NCBI RefSeq assembly: GCF_002005225.1
Contig: NZ_CP019724.1
Span: 7,978,001-8,042,000, forward strand
DNA from: Streptomyces pactum
GTDB taxonomy: Bacteria; Actinomycetota; Actinomycetes; Streptomycetales; Streptomycetaceae
DNA length: 64,000 nt
Direction: 5' to 3'
The translations under genes and the position numbers were made by a program. Below are positions 60,672 to 64,000 of this stretch, piece after piece (the stretch's first letter is position 1; each line of letters begins with the position of its first letter). The notes beneath the pieces are model-generated. The model saw only the letters and a list, made by a program, of their open reading frames with translations, made no database searches and was not told the origin of the DNA.

Positions 60672-60866
60672 TCAGTCCTCATGGACGGTGACCGACCCGG
60701 ACGGGCACAGGTCGCCCGCGGCGAGGACCGCGTCGCGGTCCGGCTCACCGGGCTCACTCACCAGCAGGGTGACGATGCCGTCGTCGTCCTGGTCGAAGAC
60801 TCGCGGCGCGTTCAGGGCGCACTGGCCCGCTCCGACGCACCGCTCACTGTCGACGGTGACGCGCAT
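60672..60866 (-). CDS. fscFE: [3Fe-4S] ferredoxin, partner of the P450
   Basis: A 64-residue ferredoxin. Cys10-xx-Ala13-xx-Cys16 and Cys54-Pro form the single-cluster pattern in which Ala replaces the second cysteine, typical of [3Fe-4S] ferredoxins serving Streptomyces P450s. AGGAG lies nine bases before the ATG. It follows fscP by 163 bp, so it most likely passes electrons to FscP. Confidence 0.95.
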   Translation of the reverse strand: MRVTVDSERCVGAGQCALNAPRVFDQDDDGIVTLLVSEPGEPDRDAVLAAGDLCPSGSVTVHED

Positions 60867-60951
60867 GATCTCTGCTCCTAGGGCTCACGGGACTTACGGG
60901 GTTCTGACAGGTGTCGCGGACTGAAGACGCGGCACACGGACGGACGCGCGC

Positions 60952-61002
60952 GGGCACGCGGTACACCCGGGCACGCGGCACGCACGGGCACGCGGCACGA
61001 CG
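60952..61002. repeat. 17-bp direct repeat, three copies, between fscP and fscFE
   Basis: GGGCACGCGG recurs at 60952, 60969 and 60986 within imperfect 17-bp units. No hairpin of note. It resembles, in composition, the spacer repeat at 49336-49407. Confidence 0.75.
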
Positions 61003-61029
61003 CGGCACGGTGGGGCAGCGCGGGGCCGC

Positions 61030-62211
61030 CTACCAGCGCACCGGCAGCTCGTGGAGTCCGAACAGGATCCCGTCGTACTTGAAGGCCAACTCGTTCATGG
61101 GAACGGCCAGTTCCAGCGTGGGAATGCGCTCGAACAGCTTGCGGTAGGCGATCTCCATCTCGACCCGGACCAGGTTCTGACCGAGACACTGGTGGACGCC
61201 GTAGCCGAACGCCACGTGCCGCCGCTCGGAGCGCTCCGGATCGAAGGCGTGCGGGCAGCCGAACACCTCGGTGTCGTGGTTGGCGGCGGCGATCAACGGC
61301 ACGATGCCCTCGCCCTTGCGGATCCGCTGCCCGGCGATCTCCACGTCGTCCACAGCGACCCGCAGCGCCACCATGTCCGCCACCGAGTGCAGCCGCAGCA
61401 ACTCCTCCACCACCCGCTCGCCGCCGATCCACTGCGGGTTGGCCAGCAGCGTGACCACGCCGAGACCGATGTTGTTGGCGGTGGTCTCGTGGCCCGCGAT
61501 CAGCAGGAGCAGCAGGACTCCCGACAGCTCCTCGGCGGTGAGCTGCCCGGTGGCCAGCAGGCGGCTGATCAGGTCGTCCCCGGGCCACTTCTCCTTGATC
61601 GCGATCAACCGGTTGATGTAGCGCAGCAGTTCGCGCGTGGCCGTGGCCCGCTGCTCGTCGGTGGAGGTCCGGATGGCGACCAGGGTGCGGGTGCGGGACT
61701 CGAAGAAGTCGCGGTCCGCGGGCGGCACTCCAAGCAGCGAGGAGATGACCAGCGACGGCACCGGCAGTGCGAAGTCGTTGACGAGGTCGGCCGAGTCGCC
61801 GCCCGCCAGCATCGCGTCGATGCGCTCGTCCACGGTGCGCTCGATGGCCGGGCGCAGCTCGCGCACGCGCCGCACGGTGAACTCCGGGATGAGCACCTTG
61901 CGGAACCGGTCGTGTTCCGGCGAGTCCAGCCCGACGAACCATCCCGGGATCTGGTCCTGTTTGGGCACCCCCATGGTCTCGCCGACGTTGGGGAAGCCCT
62001 CGTTGTCCGGGTTGGCGCTGATCTTCGGATGGGTCAGCACGGCGCGCACGTCCTCGTGCCGGGTCACCAGCCAGATCGGTACGCCGTTCGGCAGGTGCGA
62101 CAGGACCAGGCCCTGCCGCGCCCGGTGGCTCGCGTACTGGGACAGCGGCAGCGGTTCCTCGGGCGTGCGCAGGGGGAAGCCGACCACCGTGGGGTCTGTG
62201 CTGGTCGTCAT
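61030..62211 (-). CDS. fscP: Cytochrome P450, predicted polyene methyl oxidase
   Basis: A 393-residue bacterial class I P450. I-helix AGHETT at 239-244, ExxR at 270-273 (ELLR), and heme-binding Cys342 in FGYGVHQCLG. By synteny with FscP, PimG, NysN and AmphN, it should oxidise the exocyclic C-methyl of the macrolactone to a carboxyl group. ATG 62211 is chosen because AAGGAA lies six bases upstream and its first base pairs form an ATGA overlap with the fscMII stop, so translation is probably coupled. The longer frame to 62418 lies inside fscMII. Confidence 0.93.
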   Translation of the reverse strand: MTTSTDPTVVGFPLRTPEEPLPLSQYASHRARQGLVLSHLPNGVPIWLVTRHEDVRAVLTHPKISANPDNEGFPNVGETMGVPKQDQIPGWFVGLDSPEHDRFRKVLIPEFTVRRVRELRPAIERTVDERIDAMLAGGDSADLVNDFALPVPSLVISSLLGVPPADRDFFESRTRTLVAIRTSTDEQRATATRELLRYINRLIAIKEKWPGDDLISRLLATGQLTAEELSGVLLLLLIAGHETTANNIGLGVVTLLANPQWIGGERVVEELLRLHSVADMVALRVAVDDVEIAGQRIRKGEGIVPLIAAANHDTEVFGCPHAFDPERSERRHVAFGYGVHQCLGQNLVRVEMEIAYRKLFERIPTLELAVPMNELAFKYDGILFGLHELPVRW

Positions 62212-63350
62212 GTCCGTTCCTTCTTCCTCTTCCTGAGGTTCTGAGGCTCGACTTCCCGGGGGTCCGGCTTCCTGAGGGGCGACGTCTCCGCTCGCCCCGC
62301 GGCGTAGAACTCCCGGACGGCGGCGGTGACGTACTCCTGGTCGGCGGCGGTCAGGCCCGTGTGGGTGGGCAGGTACAGCCCGTCCTCGCTGAAGCGGTGC
62401 GCGTTGAGCGACGGCCACACCGGGTCCAGGTAACCGGGCTGCCGGCTCATGGGCTTGAAGAACAGCCGGGTCTCGATGCCCCGGTCGGCGAGATGGGCGC
62501 GCAGCTCATCGCGGCGCTCGGCCCGCAGGTCGTACATCCACAGCACGTCCCGCGGCGGCATCAGCGTGATCCCGGGTACGTCCTCGAGCCCGGCGTCGTA
62601 GCGGGCCTCGATCTCGCGGCGGGCGGCCAGGATCTCGTCCAGCCGCTCCACCTGCGCCAGCGCGACGGCCGCCTGCATGGCCGTCATGCGGAAGTTGTAG
62701 GCCAGCTTCTTGTGCAGGAAGCTGTGGTCGCGGGTGAATGCCATGGCCCGCAGATGCGCGAGCTGTCCGGCCAGCCGGGGGTCGTCGGTGAGGCAGATCC
62801 CGCCCTCGCCCGAGGTGATGATCTTGTTGGCGAAGAGCGAGAAGCAGGCGATGTCGCCGACCGGCCGCACGCCGTGCGCCTCCGCGGAGTCCTCCACCAC
62901 CCGCAGGTTGTACTGGTGGGCGAGGTCCATCACCGCGTCCATGTCGCAGCGGCGCCCGTAGACGTGCACCGGCATCAGCGCCTTGGTGCGCGGGGTGATC
63001 CGCTCCTCGATCAGGGAGACGTCGATGTTCAGGTCGTCCCCGCAGTCCACGAAGACGGGTGTAGCCCCGGTGTACGTCACCGCCCACGCGGACGCCACCA
63101 TGGTGAACTCCGGCACGATCACCTCGTCGCCGGGACCGACGCCGAGTGCGCGCAGCGCCAGGGTCAGCGCGGCCGTGCCCGAGGAGCACGCGACGCCGTG
63201 TGCCACGCCGTTCCACTCGGCGAACGCCTCCTCGAAACGGCCCACGTACGGGCCCTGGGAGGAGATCCAGCCGTCGGACACGGCGTCGGTGACGTACTCC
63301 AGTTCACGCCCGTCGAGCGCGGGCCGGGAGACGGGGTGGGTGAAAGACAT
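62208..63350 (-). CDS. fscMII: PLP aminotransferase for GDP-mycosamine
   Basis: A 380-residue DegT/DnrJ/EryC1/StrS-family sugar aminotransferase. The PLP lysine is Lys176 in FANKIITSGEGG and the pyridine-nitrogen acid is Asp154 in VVEDSAEAHG. It is close in pattern to perosamine synthases and to NysDII/AmphDII, which aminate GDP-3-keto-6-deoxymannose to GDP-mycosamine. ATG 63350 has GAGGA upstream; a GTG at 63398 gives a longer frame but no ribosome site. It overlaps fscP by four bases and follows fscMI after a 69-bp gap, so the three genes form one operon. Confidence 0.93.
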   Translation of the reverse strand: MSFTHPVSRPALDGRELEYVTDAVSDGWISSQGPYVGRFEEAFAEWNGVAHGVACSSGTAALTLALRALGVGPGDEVIVPEFTMVASAWAVTYTGATPVFVDCGDDLNIDVSLIEERITPRTKALMPVHVYGRRCDMDAVMDLAHQYNLRVVEDSAEAHGVRPVGDIACFSLFANKIITSGEGGICLTDDPRLAGQLAHLRAMAFTRDHSFLHKKLAYNFRMTAMQAAVALAQVERLDEILAARREIEARYDAGLEDVPGITLMPPRDVLWMYDLRAERRDELRAHLADRGIETRLFFKPMSRQPGYLDPVWPSLNAHRFSEDGLYLPTHTGLTAADQEYVTAAVREFYAAGRAETSPLRKPDPREVEPQNLRKRKKERT

Positions 63351-63419
63351 GCGTCCTCGCTGCGGTGACTGGAAGGAGGGGGGCGGCCGGTCCTGCACCG
63401 GCCGCCGGACGGACCGGTG

Positions 63420-64000
63420 TCACGGCGTCGGCAGCAGGCCCAGGACCAGGTCGGCCGCCGCCTTGCGTCCGCCGGCCGCCTTCTGGAGCGCGCCCAGCCG
63501 CTCCGCGCACTCGCGGTAGGCCGGGTCCTCGGTTACCCGGGTGAGCTTGTCGACGACGTCGTCCGGGTCGACGGTCTGCGGCCGGTCCAGGGTCAGGCTG
63601 ATGCCGAAGTCCCGGCCGCGCACCGCCTGGTCGAAGCAGTCCACCCACAGCGGGCGGACCACCTGCGGCTTACCGAAGTACACGCCCTCGTGGTAGGCGT
63701 TGCCGCCGCCGTGGGAGAAGAACACCGACACGTTCGGGTGGGCCAGGACATCCAGTTGGGACGGCACCCAGCTCTCCACCCGCAGGTTGTCCGGCAGGGA
63801 CCCCGCCGGCGGCAGCAGGTGCTGCTGCTCCTGAGGCAGTTTCCACAGGAACTGGTGGCGGTCCGACAGCCGGCGGGCCACCTCCACCAGCGCCCCGACC
63901 TCGGCGCGGGTCAGCCGCGTGATGGTGCCGAAGCCCATGTAGACCACGGACGACTGCCGGTCCAGCCAGGCGGAGACGTCGTCGGCGTCCGGGGCCTCGG
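63420..64000 (-). CDS. fscMI: Mycosaminyltransferase, C-terminal part (runs off window)
   Basis: The last 193 or so codons of a GT1-family glycosyltransferase; the 5' part lies beyond base 64000 and the frame is open to the edge. DVSAWLDRQSSVVYMGFG starts the nucleotide-binding half, followed by SWVPSQLDVL, then SHGGGNAYHEG and the D-Q pair in DCFDQA, the donor-binding signature of the UGT/GtfB fold. By position and family it should attach D-mycosamine to the aglycone hydroxyl, as NysDI and AmphDI do. Confidence 0.88.
   Translation of the reverse strand, partial: EAPDADDVSAWLDRQSSVVYMGFGTITRLTRAEVGALVEVARRLSDRHQFLWKLPQEQQHLLPPAGSLPDNLRVESWVPSQLDVLAHPNVSVFFSHGGGNAYHEGVYFGKPQVVRPLWVDCFDQAVRGRDFGISLTLDRPQTVDPDDVVDKLTRVTEDPAYRECAERLGALQKAAGGRKAAADLVLGLLPTP

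Overview
The window is very GC-rich with GC3-biased codons. It holds a large modular type I polyketide synthase (PKS) plus tailoring, export and starter-supply genes, as expected of a Streptomyces chromosome. Gene order, domain content and predicted chemistry match the candicidin/FR-008 (levorin-type) aromatic heptaene polyene clusters, so I use fsc-style names. No tRNA, rRNA, CRISPR or mobile element was seen.

Layout. Plus strand: the 3' part of fscB (1-16408; modules 2-4, entering inside the KS of module 2) and the complete giant fscC (16467-48758; 10,763 aa, modules 5-10). A 737-bp convergent spacer (48759-49495) carries strong hairpins and an 18-bp tandem repeat. Minus strand, listed by increasing coordinate: ABC-2 permease and ATPase (49496-51473), fscA (51607-57006; AMP ligase-ACP loading module plus module 1), pabAB (57327-59519), type II thioesterase fscTE (59650-60420), ferredoxin fscFE (60672-60866), P450 fscP (61030-62211), aminotransferase fscMII (62208-63350) and the C-terminal part of glycosyltransferase fscMI (63420 to window end).

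How the genes work together. PabAB, whose PIKGT lysine marks aminodeoxychorismate synthase, starts p-aminobenzoate (PABA) synthesis. The FscA ligase activates PABA. Module 1 adds malonate without reduction, giving the p-aminoacetophenone ketone. FscB adds three methylmalonates (all ATs carry YASH/GHSQG): KR only, then DH-ER-KR, then a module whose DH is degenerate, leaving the hydroxyl used for lactonisation. FscC's six malonyl modules (HAFH/GHSIG) all carry apparently intact DH and KR domains and would build six conjugated double bonds; the rest of the chain is made outside the window. FscP with FscFE would oxidise the exocyclic methyl to carboxyl, FscMII would make GDP-mycosamine, FscMI would attach it, the ABC pair would export the product, and FscTE would edit stalled carriers.

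Points of most interest: a fossil C-terminal/N-terminal docking-domain pair inside FscC between modules 9 and 10, suggesting fusion of two PKS genes; two adjacent FscC ketoreductases with GDN in place of LDD, possible determinants of Z double bonds; a Ser-to-Ala change in the module 3 KR; a 14/16 match to the PAS-LuxR (PimM-type) box upstream of fscA that also argues for the downstream fscA start; tandem repeats in many interdomain linkers; and near-identical tracts with a period of about 5.2 kb in fscC that suggest gene conversion and challenge assembly.
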